Assembly: GCF_024763615.1 (NCBI RefSeq)
Contig: NC_077223.1
Location: 1,240,001 to 1,304,000, forward strand
DNA: 64,000 nucleotides
Source: Phlebotomus papatasi
Lineage: Eukaryota; Arthropoda; Insecta; Diptera; Psychodidae
Direction: 5' to 3'
In this document: piece by piece, positions 23,621 to 35,767 of the stretch
Layout of the letters: each line of letters opens with the position of its first letter
Position numbering within the stretch: position 1 is the stretch's first letter
Position numbers and translations under genes: made by a program
The notes under the pieces: model-generated
The model's database searches: none
Seen by the model: only the letters and a program-made list of their open reading frames with translations
Told to the model about the DNA's origin: nothing

Positions 23621-23839
23621 GGGAGCTCTCGACATTTCATCTTTCCATACGCTTTTGCATAGAGGTATTGAAGACTATTGGCAAGTTTTTTCTTAAAGAG
23701 AATTAATTTATCAGTCTGATATATTTCGAAATCGTGCACTAAAAGCTATCTAAAAATACATATTTCATAATGCTCGTCGAAATAATACAAGAACTACGAG
23801 CAAATTGAACTACGGCCCTTGTTCAATGTCTAGAGACTA

Positions 23840-24190
23840 AAGGGTGAATAACTGACCCTTAGAGTGAACAGTGAGAGGCGATCGGCAAAATTGTGCCAAT
23901 CTGGAGATAAAAATCAGCAGATTCGCACTATTTTGATAAGAAATCGGCACAATTTGGCCAAAAATCGACATTTAGGCGTGTTGAACATGCCATTCTTATT
24001 CACAAAAATCGGAAGATTGGCACGATTTTAGCGTCGGTTCGCTCTTATGAAGTAGCGTTCGTTCAAGCTCGTGTAATTTCCTACAGACAATTCTAGTGAT
24101 AAATTTTGATGCACTGTACTGGAAACACCAATCTCGTAAATTTACTTTCGGCAGACCGGCACGAGATCGACAAATCGGCACTCGAGAGAA
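23840..24190. repeat. inverted GCCGATTT-type repeat block
   Basis: Starts AGAGTGAACAGTGAGAGGCG, the complement of the CGGTTCACTCTGAG end seen at 6000 and 19230, followed by GATCGGCAAAATTGTGCCAA and similar degenerate units. Confidence 0.55.
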
Positions 24191-24499
24191 CCAAAATTTT
24201 GGAATATTGAGGTTTTTTCACTGTTTCAGATGGTCAAAGAGATAAAGAAAGCCATGAAGGAGTACAAGACTTTACCTTCGAGACTACTTCATCGTTGTTC
24301 TGACTTTTTTCTATTTAAAACTGTGGGGAAATTTCAAAATTCCAAAATAAACTTGATTCCAAATTATCCCATCTTACCCTACTGGTCTAAAGTTTGTACG
24401 AACGCTGTTAATATTCTGGTACCAGGAGCCTGCTGTTGATTGTTTAATTTGGTCAGCTGGATTATTGTTATTAATCGTTTCGATACACTTTATTTGATA

Positions 24500-25530
24500 T
24501 TACAATGCAATCATTACAATGTGTCTCGTATTGAAAGCATCTGCTGAATGTAGATCGCCCAAGAATGCCTTCCCATCGTAAATGCTTCTTCCGTATTCCT
24601 GAAGTATTTTGGGCAGAAGCGGTGCATTTTATAATGTTTTATGTACCGGACGGGACTCGAACTTATAACTGTGAGAGTCGAATCAGAGATCTCATCCGCC
24701 CAAGAGCCAACTCTGAAAAAAATATCTCGTAAAAAATTGTAAAATAAGTCGATTTATATGGAAAAGTAATAAGATGTTTGGATACCCCTGTCGCCATAGG
24801 GATTCTTGTAAAATCTTTTCATTTTCAGCAAAATATTTTGTTAAAACCGAATAAGGTAAGGGCTCATAATTTTGGTAAAATTGGACATTAAAAATAAATT
24901 GATTAAAATTATGGACTTTTATTCCAATATTTGATGAATAATGAATTCTATCTAAATTATTTGTTCTTTTTGGAAGATTTTAGCACTAAATACGTTAAAT
25001 TTTTTTTTCGACACTCAATTTCAATAGATGACGTTGCAAAATATATCGTTTTCTATTTTTATCTCTTTCTCTCAAAATGGTCTTGGAATATTTTCTATCA
25101 AATTGTTTATCAATTTGGTAGAAATAATAATCCCGATTTCCATGCTTTATGTTGTATATAGGAATTATACGCCGGTATGCTGTCTGCAGGAAATGGTTAA
25201 ATAGGACTTTAGAGATTCTGACTACAAAATCGTAATTTTTTGGTAAATAAGAAAAAAAGAATACTGACAAAACTTTTACAAGATTTTCTATACTATTAGT
25301 AAAAAAAATGTGGAGTGTCCGGTACCAATAAGATATCTTGTTGAAAATGAAAAGATTTTACAAAAATCCCTATGGCGACTGGGGTACCCAAACATCTCGT
25401 TTACTTTTCTATATGGGGTAACAAGATTTTACAAAACTTTAACGAGCGATTTTTATCAGAGAATGGTCTTGCCTATTGCGCCACTGAGATCCCCGGTTCA
25501 GCCGGGTATTGATTCCTGAATTGTGAATCT
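24500..25530. mobile_element. 1-kb fold-back element with tRNA-like outer arms
   Basis: Segment 24755-24830 (TGGATACCCCTGTCGCCATA) is inverted at about 25355-25435 (TATGGCGACTGGGGTACCCA), and the match continues outwards to GAGATCTCATCCGCCC versus GCGCCACTGAGATC. On the minus strand the left outer arm reads TTGGCTCTTGGGCGGATGAG then AAGTTCGAGTCCCG, resembling pol III A and B boxes of a tRNA-derived sequence. The central 76- and 91-codon frames are AT-rich chance frames. Confidence 0.5.
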
Positions 25531-25539
25531 CGAAATTCA

Positions 25540-28040
25540 CATGGTTTTTGTCTTGGATATCAAGATTCTAAGTTATTTGAGTGTCCGATATTGTAAGCTG
25601 TCCGAAATTTTACAAAGTTCTCCTATGAAACGAAATAGGCTGAACTCTTTTCAGGGATCTTTTTAAAACTATTTCCAAGAACGTTTGATGAGAAGCATTT
25701 GACATATGGTGTGTTTATACCTTAAACGATTTTTCAAACCATCATTTGTACATCTTAATATTCAATCAATTTGAAATACCAATAATACAATCGAACAATC
25801 TATTTCAAATTTATTTTTCTATTGACTTTTGTATCCAATTGCATTGTTGAGTTAATAGCCTTTGCGACTCATAAAGAAATGAAGATATCCATCATCATTT
25901 CGTTAATTGCCAAATTTGTGGGACTCAAAAGTAACCCAATTTTGTTGTATATTTATAGGAGTTTTTTTTGGTTCTCTTCATTTCTGCGCAGTAAATCCAT
26001 TTGCCAAATTCATATTTCTAATTTAAGCTGTCTAATAAGATAAAATGCGAGTTCAAAATGACGCAATAAATATATTCAAAATATATGCGTGATACGTATT
26101 AAAATATTCTTATATTGCAAGATGATGACAACGTCTTATAAAATTTTCTGTATATTTTGCGTAAATATTTTGAGAGGAATATTAAATACAGGAGATGTAT
26201 TATATTATGAATAAGATGTTACAGTATCATCGCAACTTGAGAAAATGTATACAAAAATATTGGTATATTGTATTCCATTGGGGATGAAATGTGAAAAAAA
26301 TTGGGAGAAGAAAGGACTTCCGACTAAAGGAAGATTCTTCTTCATAGGCTCATGACAGAGGTAAACAATTCACCTTTTGTCCTCTGGCACTTGCTTCTCA
26401 TGCCACTGTCAACGACCAGAAGAAAATCTTTTTGCATATTTTAACACATTAATAGACTACAAGGCTGTATCATCAACGGTATAATGTTCTGTTCTCAAAT
26501 AATCTTATATTTACAAAAATAGCTAATACCATTTGCATAAATGTTAAGGAAATTGTCTTAGTGGGGAATTACTTCAGGTGGAAAACTACTTTCATGATTG
26601 GCATTCGGGTTGGAGAGATGGGGGGGATGAAGGAGGAAAAATTAGGAAAGAATTTGACAAAATATATTGAGGGCAATTGACATAAATTGCTGGTAATGTC
26701 TGTGACAATTTCATTTCACTCAAGTTTAATTGAATTACGAGAAAAAGTCTTTTCCCGTGTGGAAATGAATGAAAAAGAATAAATTTTTGCCTTTCAGGAC
26801 GACGTCAATTGCTTTTTCTTATTTTCTTCCATAAAAATACGAAACAACAACAAAATACAGACAAACACGAAAGAGCTTTTTTTTACGTCGTCTCCAAAAA
26901 AAAATAATAATAAATAAAATGATAAGGACGAAAGCCCAGTAGATTGAATGAGTCTGTAATTTTGATTCCACTTCAGCCAGCAAGAGACTTTTATTTTGCT
27001 TTAACAGCAGGGTGTGTACCAGAATCTAATTGTAATTGGAGTTTGTCTCCAAGACTGCTTTTCGTCTCAGTAGAGGCATTTCAATGGCACAAGATTCGGT
27101 CCCGTCGAGAAAATCTGCTTTAATTTTCCACAACAGTACGCCAATGAGAACACTGCAAGGGGTCAATGAATTTCATTCTTTTACACTTCACTCGTGCAGA
27201 CATTTTCAATATTTCATGGTCTTTTGAATAAAAGAAAACTCTCAAGATAATTATCTATCTCTATATCGAGGACTTAAGTATTTTTCTGAGAAAGTCAAAA
27301 TATCCAGCAAAATTGATCGATATTGGATATAAATTGATACGTATCAGGAAAATTTACTCATAACCCCAATTTTGATCTCTGAACTTTCCTAAGAACCAAT
27401 TGACCAGAATAGTTTGGGCAATTCTCCAATCTTCACATTTTCCATTACCACAATTCATTCACAAAAGCAATCGAGTATGATTTATGATAACCGCAAAAGA
27501 GGATAAAACTTTTAACGGCTGACTTAAAGTTTGAATTGAAAGGCCTATATCTTGAAGAGATATTGTGTCTTAATAATGTAACGCAACACACAATTACGTA
27601 GAAGATGTAGAGCATATTGAAATCAAGATTTTTAAAAGAAATTATTAAAAATAACAGTGATAAGTCTAGTCTAGATAATCTTATGGTAGCTGAGATTCTT
27701 TCCCAAGAAGCAAAATAGCTGCCTTATAGAACCAAGTATTAAACAAATCTTTTAGTACACTTATAAAAGACTTAAAGTGAGAATTTTCTGTAGAAATTCC
27801 TATAGGAGCTCTTAAGATCTTTAAGAGTGCGCCACTTTACTTATAGTAATCTCAATTATGGAACCAAGAGCGTTATAAGGAAATAAAAAGATTTTTGGGT
27901 CTATAGTGCCTTACTTAAGGTATTCTACAACACTATATTAAGAAAAAATTGTTTCTTGGGTTATATGCGATGCCAGAGTAAAGAATCGCGTCGAACAAAC
28001 AGTTCATAACGGTCGAAACGAATGAAAATGTCTCGAGGTG
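25540..28040. other. non-coding stretch, no supported gene
   Basis: Unique-looking DNA without terminal inverted repeats I could identify. Short frames only, with no splice-supported exon. Confidence 0.5.
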
Positions 28041-28047
28041 ATCCTTA

Positions 28048-28259
28048 GGGGAAACTGGGGCAGTAGTAAACACGGGGTACCACCAAACACTGCGATTTTT
28101 TAATCGAATATTCTACTTTAGAGGATAAGACCTATCGGAATTTATAGGCACTATAGGGATGTTTGTACACTGAAGGAATGGTCGAGATAGTCCAAGTAGT
28201 TTAGAAATAAAAATTAGTGTTTAATGGTACCCCGTGTTTGGTGGTGCCCCAGTTTCCCC
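28048..28259. mobile_element. 212-bp TA-target GGGG-ended element
   Basis: Ends GGGGAAACTGGGGCAGTAGT and GGTGGTGCCCCAGTTTCCCC with TA on each side; ACGGGGTACCA is also inverted inside. It sits at the 3' edge of a non-LTR retrotransposon relic. Confidence 0.8.
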
Positions 28260-28261
28260 TA

Positions 28262-28419
28262 CTAGTTTTGGTCTCATTCAGGACCTGTCGCTACTCACGT
28301 CTGTTACGTGCTACTGTTCTCCAATTCCCCACCCTTAATGAGCTAGCGTCCTGGTCCACGTCATCGGTCCATCCCGCAGTTCTAAAAGCTCTTTTTACTC
28401 TTTCTAGTGCTTTTTTCAT
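28262..28419 (-). pseudogene. C-terminal relic of a non-LTR retrotransposon ORF2
   Basis: The minus-strand translation contains GWTDDVDQDASSLRVGNW, then RTVARNRRE, a stop (TAG where Trp is expected), then RQVLNETKT. The pattern W-x-D-D-V ... L-x-V-x-N-W-R-x-V-A-x-(D/N)-R-x-x-W-R ... N-E-x-K-T is the familiar extreme C-terminus of several non-LTR reverse transcriptases. A GGGG-ended element interrupts it just downstream. Confidence 0.65.
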
Positions 28420-29063
28420 AAAATCCCTTCCTTTACATTAATGTAAAAAATTAGTGTATGTGCGTCTCTGATAATCTCTAAAATTAAAGTCTTCATGGTA
28501 TATAACGCAATAAATCTGTTAGAAACGAAACCAAATGAATCATTTTACATTTTTGCAATTATCGTAAGATATGCCTTAACTTTGTGCTGCAATGTGAAAC
28601 TTGCAACATATTTCTATTCAAAGTCAACTAAAAGAAATTTTTCTTGAGAGAAGTATTCTCCACAAAGTTGTGGAAGTTTGCTCATAAATTCTTCCTCAAA
28701 TTGTCGTTGCGACATTGCAAATTCATTTCCTACTGGAATACGATGGAATATTGCAAGCCAATTTTGAGGCGAAACTCTTTCAGAAATGCACAAAACCCAT
28801 TCAGATATTTCATCTAAATTGATAAACATAATTGAAAGTGTTGCTGCGGTGCATTCATCAAGGATGAATAGTGTTTTTTTTTAAATAAGTTATCGCTAGG
28901 AATTTCGCCGGAAAAATCTTATTATTGGGGTTGAGTAGTTTTGAAATTTGCTTTGTCTTCAGCAAAATATTTTTAATCATTATGGTGCTTTACTTCTTCA
29001 ATTTAGTAAAATTCAATAACTCGAATATTTGTCTATGACTGCTTCAAAGAGTAATCAGTTATA

Positions 29064-29229
29064 GGTGGAGGTGGGCCTATTTTGAGTAATGAGGCTATAG
29101 TGATATCTGATTTCTTCACGTATTTTTAAAGAAACTAGACTTTAACGTAAGGTAATTTTGTTCTACAAAATAATTGTAAAACTCGTATATCAATGTAGTT
29201 CCATTACTCAAAGGAGCCCCACCTCCCGC
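29064..29229. mobile_element. 166-bp TA-target inverted-repeat element
   Basis: GGTGGAGGTGGGCCTATTTT at the left and GGAGCCCCACCTCCCGC at the right, with TA on both sides; GAGTAATG is inverted as CATTACTC. Relative of the GGGG-ended family. Confidence 0.7.
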
Positions 29230-29286
29230 TAATGTCTGTTTTTCTCAAATTAAAATTCAATTTTATTGGGCAGAAATGGATAATTA

Positions 29287-29500
29287 GGGTAAGTGTACGA
29301 AATTTCGGCTAGCTTACAATTTCGGCCACTTTTTTGTTCCTCAAATTTCCATGAATTTTTAGTTTTTGCATACTCTAGTGATTTATACATTGCAAAAAAT
29401 AACAAAAAAAATGTCGCTTCGGCAAACGAAATAATGTCAGGAAAAATCAAAACAAAGGAAATTTTACTCATAAAACCCATAAAACTCTTGTGAAAACTTT
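29287..29500. mobile_element. left part of a GGGTAAGTGTRC element
   Basis: GGGTAAGTGTACGAAATTTC followed by TTACAATTTCGGCCAC closely matches the complete element at 57855-58279. The matching internal sequence is repeated at about 29775-29890; the right terminus is not found, so the copy is rearranged. Confidence 0.6.
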
Positions 29501-29937
29501 TGAAATATATTTAAAATGAGTCTAGGCTTAGTGAAATTAAAGTTTACTATGAAATACTTGTGAATAATGTGAATTACATTGTTTTAAACAACTGAAAACA
29601 TTTCCCGCCTTGGACATTTTACTTAGACTAGATGGCGCTGTTCTCAGTGAGTAAAGCAATGCTCGAATAATAAGTGAGTAAGTGCTAATCGAAAGCAATG
29701 AAGATGTCATATTCACTTCTCCATTGCTTCTTTCAAAATCGATGGACAGAGCAAAAGTCTAGTCTGTTCGATGTGATTCTAGTGATTTATACATTGCAAA
29801 AAATATCAAAAAATGTCGCTTCGGCAAACTAAATGATATGAAAAAGACATTGGAAGAATTCCGGAAGGGCAAGGAACTATGAGAATTAAAAGAAGAAGAA
29901 GAAGAGTGCGCAAAAGTGGGATAGACATAATCCTCTA

Positions 29938-30371
29938 GTTCAGTAATAACCTTCCCGATTTGAGAGCTCTCTCCGGTAGAGGTTTTTCCTTTACCGATTC
30001 GAAGGTATATCAGAGAGAACTTACCTAAAAACCCGTTGGAAGTTCGAACGTTTAAATCGACGGGTTATAAAAAATGAGCAAGTTCGTAAAAAGGACATAT
30101 CTTTGAGTGAAAGTGCAATTAAGACGTTCTGCCATCCTGAATTTCCACAAAACTATACAAAAATTCACTTTTTGCAGCAAACTTTGCACACTGTTGGTGA
30201 CATTGTTGACGATTGGAGTGAGTGTCAAGAAAATCGAAATTCGAAATGGCAGAACAATCAGCGCTAAAACGGCGAGTACGTGAACTTGAACTTTAGGCTT
30301 CCGGTAGATTTTCGAATGGGTTTGGCTTGGCTTTGGAGTGGCTTTGTCTCTACGAAAGGTTATTACTGAAC
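29938..30371. mobile_element. 434-bp element with 16-bp terminal inverted repeats
   Basis: GTTCAGTAATAACCTT at 29938 is exactly inverted at 30356-30371. The interior is less AT-rich than its surroundings and has no long frame. Flanking duplication not clear. Confidence 0.65.
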
Positions 30372-30379
30372 GGAGCCAA

Positions 30380-31920
30380 TCAATATGATTAAAAATTACA
30401 AGTTTTTGAATTTTGATTTCATGAAATTTTTTTAATCCAAATGATGTTGCAGTGACATTAGTTTAGATTTTGGTTTAGAATAAGAATAAAATGACCAAAT
30501 TGTATCAATCGAAACGATTTATTGACAGCATTGACATTTGAATTTAGATGTTTTTGTAGGTGGCGGCAAGAGGATAAAATGGATAAAAGTTTTAGTCCAC
30601 CATGGAGTTTGTTATCAAATAGGACTGATACGACTGATACATTTCGTTATACAATTTATTCAGTGAAGACAGAACAAAACTAGTAAATTCTCTTATCTGT
30701 CAAATTTGCTAAATTACAGTAATTTATTCGAATCTCTAGTGTTCTCACATTTTTCCGGGAAACATTATAATGCACTTTGCATCAGCTTCGTGATTTTCTG
30801 TTGACACAGTACTTTATACTTGGAAGCTCTTGAAGCTCCTTATATCCTCCTTGCTTCAATATATTATGTAATATTTTCGGCAAATGTTCCCTTTTGAAAA
30901 GCGATAAATCTATCAGCAGACATTCAAAAAATATCAATGAAATAAGTTTAGGGAGAGGGAGAGTGTACGATTTATAGCCCAATATAGGGGATGTATATTC
31001 TGAGTATATATATCAAAATGAAGGGCAATTTTATGGTGTGGGAGTGACATGAAGGAGGTTCTGGAGCTAAATATCGAGATAACTAAGTCTCAATTTCACA
31101 AGCAAATTGCCTTCAATAAATTCAAATCACCAGAGAAATGAAATCACATATCGTGCCTCTTTTTTTTTCCTGCAACATGACAACTTCTGTAATGTATCGA
31201 ATATAATGCTGAATCTCTTTGAAATTCCCTCTGGGTGTTGACTTAACTCAAAGTCGGAATCTCTGAAATATTAACTCTTTTCTACCCATATCTGAAAAAT
31301 CACTGAGAATACTGACATTTACAGAAGGCATTTTTCCGGTCCTAGACGATTCATGGTTGTAAAATGTTCTTATCGTGATTTTTGAGGGTGACCCAGTTTA
31401 TTTAAAGTATTATTTTGATTGAACCCCTCTCTCTGGAGGATGGTGTAAATAGACACTTCAGTGCCTCACTTCAATTTCTCTTTTTAACGCTGAGAGAGAG
31501 ATAGGACGATGGGATGATATTCAGCTTCATCCTGGGAAAATAATCTTTTGGTAGATTGAATACGGAAATTCCATTGACGTCATCGCGGATACCTGATCAC
31601 ATTTTTGCACCTCTCGTCCCATCTTAATAGAAGTTAGGCATGAAATATAATTTGCGAAGAGGGAAAAAACCAAATAAAAAAAGCTATCTCGTGCTTATGT
31701 GAAATTTATGTGAATTATTCGTTGTGTTCAGGCGTAATCGTTTGAAATTACAATGTCATTCGAAATTGTCTTTGATGACGCAACGAATTTTCGAACATTA
31801 GTTTATGTTTTCGAATAGGGCAATAGTAGGGAAAATTGATTCATATTATATTCGAAGATTAGAATATTCAGTTATAATTTTGAGTAAGAATATTTTCTGT
31901 TATAATAACGATTGTCATTT
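30380..31920. other. non-coding stretch, no supported gene
   Basis: No recognised repeat or exon; leads into the 145-bp satellite, whose degenerate units may begin as early as 31740. Confidence 0.45.
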
Positions 31921-31924
31921 CACG

Positions 31925-33010
31925 ACTGTTGTCAAGTGACAACTTTGACAGGTTCAGCGATTGTAGTTTTCGAAGCAACTTTCGAACATTCTAAATATGA
32001 TTCTCGTGAGATTTTTTCGAGATTCGAGATTCGAATTTTCGAATAAGTTTCGAGCAATCTTAAAATTATTTACATGAGATTTTTTTCTACTTTATCTTCG
32101 CATAGGTAAGACAAAATATTCCATTTTATACGTCTACTGACAATAAAATGACAGTTTTGACATCTTCAATGATTGAAATTTTCTAAGCAAGTTTCGAACG
32201 TCCTAAAAATGATTCCCGTGAGAATTTGTCTAATTTATTTCTGCATCGGTAAATCAAAGCATTCCATTTTATACGTCTATTGACAAGCAAGTGACAGTTT
32301 TGACAGCTTCAACTATTCTAGTTTTCGAAGCAACTTTTGAACAACCTAAAAATAATTTTTGTCTTTTCGTGAGATTTTTTTTCTACTTTATCTTCGCATC
32401 AGTAGGACAAAACATTCTATTTTATACGTCAGTTGACAAGCAAATGACAGTTTTCACAATTTGAACGCTTCAAATATTCGAATCATGTTTCGAACAGACG
32501 AAAAATGATTCCTGTGAAATTTTGTCTAATTTATCTCTGCATCGGTAAATCAAAACATTCCATTTTATACGTCTATGGACAAGCAAGTGACAGTTTTGAC
32601 AGCTTCAACTATTCGAATTTCGAACAAGTTTCGAACATCTTAAGAATGATTCCAGGTATTTTTTTTTAAATGTATCTTCGCATCGGTAGGACAAAATTTT
32701 CCATTTTATATGTCTATGTGCAACCAAGTGACACTTTTGACAGTTTAAAAGGATTTAAATTTTCGAACAAGTTTCGAACAGCTTAAAAATCCATCACGTA
32801 AGATTTTTTTTTCTAATTTAGCTTCGAATAAGTAAGACGAAACATTCTATTTTATATATCTATTGATAAGCAGGTGACAGTTCTGACAGCTTCATCGATT
32901 TTCGAACAAGTTTCGAATATCCGAAAAATGAGTCCTGTAAGATTTTAAATTTTTTTTTCGCATCGATAGGACAAAACATTCCACTTTATTTGTGAATGTG
33001 TTAGTAAAAC
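31925..33010. repeat. satellite, about 140-157 bp unit, about seven copies
   Basis: The motif GTGACAGTTTTGACAGCTTC recurs near 31935, 32155, 32289, 32445, 32587, 32727 and 32875. Between occurrences are CGAACAAGTTTCGAAC, ATGATTCCCGTGAGA, CTTCGCATCGGTAAGACAAA and CATTCCATTTTATACGTCTA in the same order. Copies are moderately diverged. No gene lies in it. Confidence 0.85.
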
Positions 33011-35660
33011 TTGAAGTTAAAAAAATCGACACTCAATAATCTCCCCGATTTCTCAATGAAAAATATTTTTCAAACATTTTTCCTGTGATATGACAATAGA
33101 GTATGAAAATATTTTATTTGTCGATTGAAGGCCAATATGCTGGAGGTGATTATTTCTATTGCTTTTGCCACAGTGATTCTATATTTTATGAAGAGTCATT
33201 TCTTTTATTTCCTGGGGTAATTGGGAAACGTGCGGGGTATGGTTGGGAAATGGTTCTGGGAATAATGAGGTCAATTACAAGGGAGGATCCTGCAAATTTT
33301 TCTTTTCTTTCATCTTGCCCTATTCTTATTGCAGAAAAATAAAGCAAATATTGGAAAATTTTGCTCTGCAGAGAATTTTCTGATACGGAAAAACTTCCGA
33401 ATATCAGAGAGACAGAAGAATTTTAAGTTGGAAGCTTTAAATTGTAGTGATTGGTATTGGTATTTTAGATATGAGAAATATAGGCTTGGACTCTCAATTG
33501 GAGGTAATTGAAAAGCTTTCAATTTCATAAACTGTGCTTTTCCTTTCCATTTACGCATTCTACACGGTAAGTTGAGCATATTAAGTGGAAATTTGTGAAT
33601 ATGCTCGTGGTCAATCAGGTGAATCAGTTGGTCTAATTAAATTTAAGAGATAATTTCGACAACTCTGCTGGTTACAGCAGCATAATTCTATTTTAGAAAT
33701 GCCTAAAATAGATTATTATTTGTGGTTATATTGGTATTGAAGTTGAAAATCAAGGGGCAATTCCGGCGATTCACGATTCACATACCAAAATTTATATTTC
33801 TACAATTCTGAGGAATTTTATAAAGGTTAATTAGTGTTTTTTTTAAGGTACTTGGAATAAATTATGGATCTCACGGATTAAGATTTCCAGAAAAATTTCC
33901 TGGTTTCTTGGAAATCTTTCAATATTTATAAAAAAGAAAGCTTTGAGAAATTATTATCTTAATCTAGGCAATTATCATTTTTTATACAGTGTTTTTCAAA
34001 CACTTCCATTCTAACCCAAAATAAAAGTGGTAAATATTTGTTTTAAAAGAACAAGGAGTAAAGGTAATAAAATTCTTTAGGTAAGGCCTTAACTCTTTAG
34101 AAATATACAAGTTAATAAAATCACCGGTATAGGTCTCAAAATCGAAAAAATAGGCTTTTAGGGGAAAGCTTTCAGGCTTCGAACATACCGTGGCTTCGAA
34201 CACTTCATATTTTTTCCATATTCCTTTAATAAATCTGACCTAACTATGGTAGTCCTTCCTGAAAAATTCATTAAAGAAATAATATGGGAAAAATACGAAA
34301 AGTTTGAAGTCAGAGTGTGTGCGAAGCCTGAAAACTATCACCTATAGTTTGCCAGAGGTATTTTTTACTTAGTTAGGTACTAAATACTTTACGTTAAATA
34401 GTTAATGGCGTTTCTCTAATTCGAAAAATTTCGTGCGAAAATTAAATTCAAATTTTCGAACATGAACAATAATAAGTAAACGGTCCTATGAAAAGCATAA
34501 ATGTCTTCCAAGATATTTTACATATTGCCTGAGCTTTGTACGAAAATTTATTTTGATTATTCAAAGTCCGTTTTTGATATTCGATCATCAGCGTTATTGA
34601 GACAGAATAGAGTCCTAGTGCTGACATCCAGAGTTTCTCCAAGGAAATATATTTTCGAGGATAAGTATCGGAAGCCAAAATTGAGATGTTTTTACTTCTT
34701 GAAATGTCTCGATTGTCAAACTGTGACGGTTTTCACATTATTCACTCCATAATCACTGAGTAACTTTTGCCAGCTTTTTAGTGTGATATTTGATAAATTT
34801 TCCCCACCTTGTTCGAAAATTTAGTATGAAAAAACGAAATTGAATTTGAATTTTTCGAACTTTAACGATTTTTTGTGCAAATAGAGTTCCATTTACCTTT
34901 TATCCAAGACACTATTGGAGAGTCAAAATCTACTTCTGTTTGGGCTCACTCTAGACATTTCGAAATTCGAACATGAAGTACTTCGGCCACCATGCGGACA
35001 AAACGAGAAGTAGAAATGTCTTCTCGTAGGCTTTCGAAACTAATATTTGAATTCTTCAAACTTCAACGGTGAATGAAGCAATTGTATCTAATGATTTTTT
35101 TGAGACACCCCTCTGCAAAAATACATAATGTTTCCGTGGCAATTATAAGGAAATGGTTGAAACTGATAAGAATATTTCCCAAAATTGTCATTATAAAGAT
35201 TGTAAATCATGCAAAAGACTTCTAATGACCCTTCTTTTACTGGGGTTCTCATAAACAAAAATTGCTAAGGCTATTAAAGTGAAAAGAGAATTTTTTATGT
35301 GGTACTTCAAAATGTTTTTATGCTTTTAAATCTTTAATTTGGTTATTCCAATAAACCAACTATTTGATAAAGTCACTAATTTATTTAGCTCCTCTTCTTA
35401 GCAAGAGTGAAACGTTTACGCATTTCTGGAAATCTTATGAGTCATGATGTTTTGCAAAATAAGTTAATTAGGTATTTTATCACGTGACAATAGAATATTA
35501 ATGCAAACTGGATGGTTGTCAATGTATCTGGTTAACGACCAACAAGAAGACATTAAACGGCTATCGTTTAGATTTTCTCAAGACATTTGCCAAAACAATA
35601 GCACGTGAAATAATTAAAAATTTGTTGTTCAACTAAAGGAAGGTCGGTATGTAATTCTAC
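33011..35660. other. OBP upstream region
   Basis: One GGGGAAAGC-ended element (34161-34354) and short chance frames. The last 500 bases before the OBP promoter hold no visible mobile element and are the likely place for enhancers, but no specific site was identified. Confidence 0.45.
34161..34354. mobile_element. TA-target element ending GGGGAAAGCTTTCAGGCTTC
   Basis: GGGGAAAGCTTTCAGGCTTC is inverted at the right as GCGAAGCCTGAAAACTATCA, with CCTTTAATAAATCTGACC/TTCATTAAAG in the middle. Related copies: 62802-62990, one-sided copies at about 53010-53090 and 17190-17245. Confidence 0.65.
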
Positions 35661-35665
35661 TTTAT

Positions 35666-35700
35666 TATAAATACTAGGAAATTCTTTTTCTGAATCAGTT
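35666..35700 (+). promoter_or_regulatory. OBP core promoter: TATA box and initiator
   Basis: TATAAATA at 35666-35673 is followed by TCAGTT at 35695-35700. Its A at 35697 falls 31 bases after the start of the TATA box, the standard arthropod TATA-Inr spacing. This predicts a 5' UTR of 71 bases before the ATG at 35768. The arrangement fits a strongly and tissue-specifically expressed small secreted protein gene. The transcription start is inferred, not observed. Confidence 0.75.
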
Positions 35701-35767
35701 TAATCTAAATCTTCAAAGCTATCCACATTATTTTTCCGTGGATCAAAAATAAAATTGACCAATCATC

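Noticed and set aside
24227..24439. TGTTTCAG followed by a 69-codon frame starting MVKEIKKAMKEYKTLPSRLL
   Set aside because: The first 20 codons look coding-like but there is no donor in phase, no partner exon and no recognised family; it abuts a repeat block.
24640..24716. Minus-strand tRNA gene
   Set aside because: A- and B-box-like strings are present but I could not form a convincing acceptor stem or anticodon arm; kept only as a tRNA-like arm of a fold-back element.
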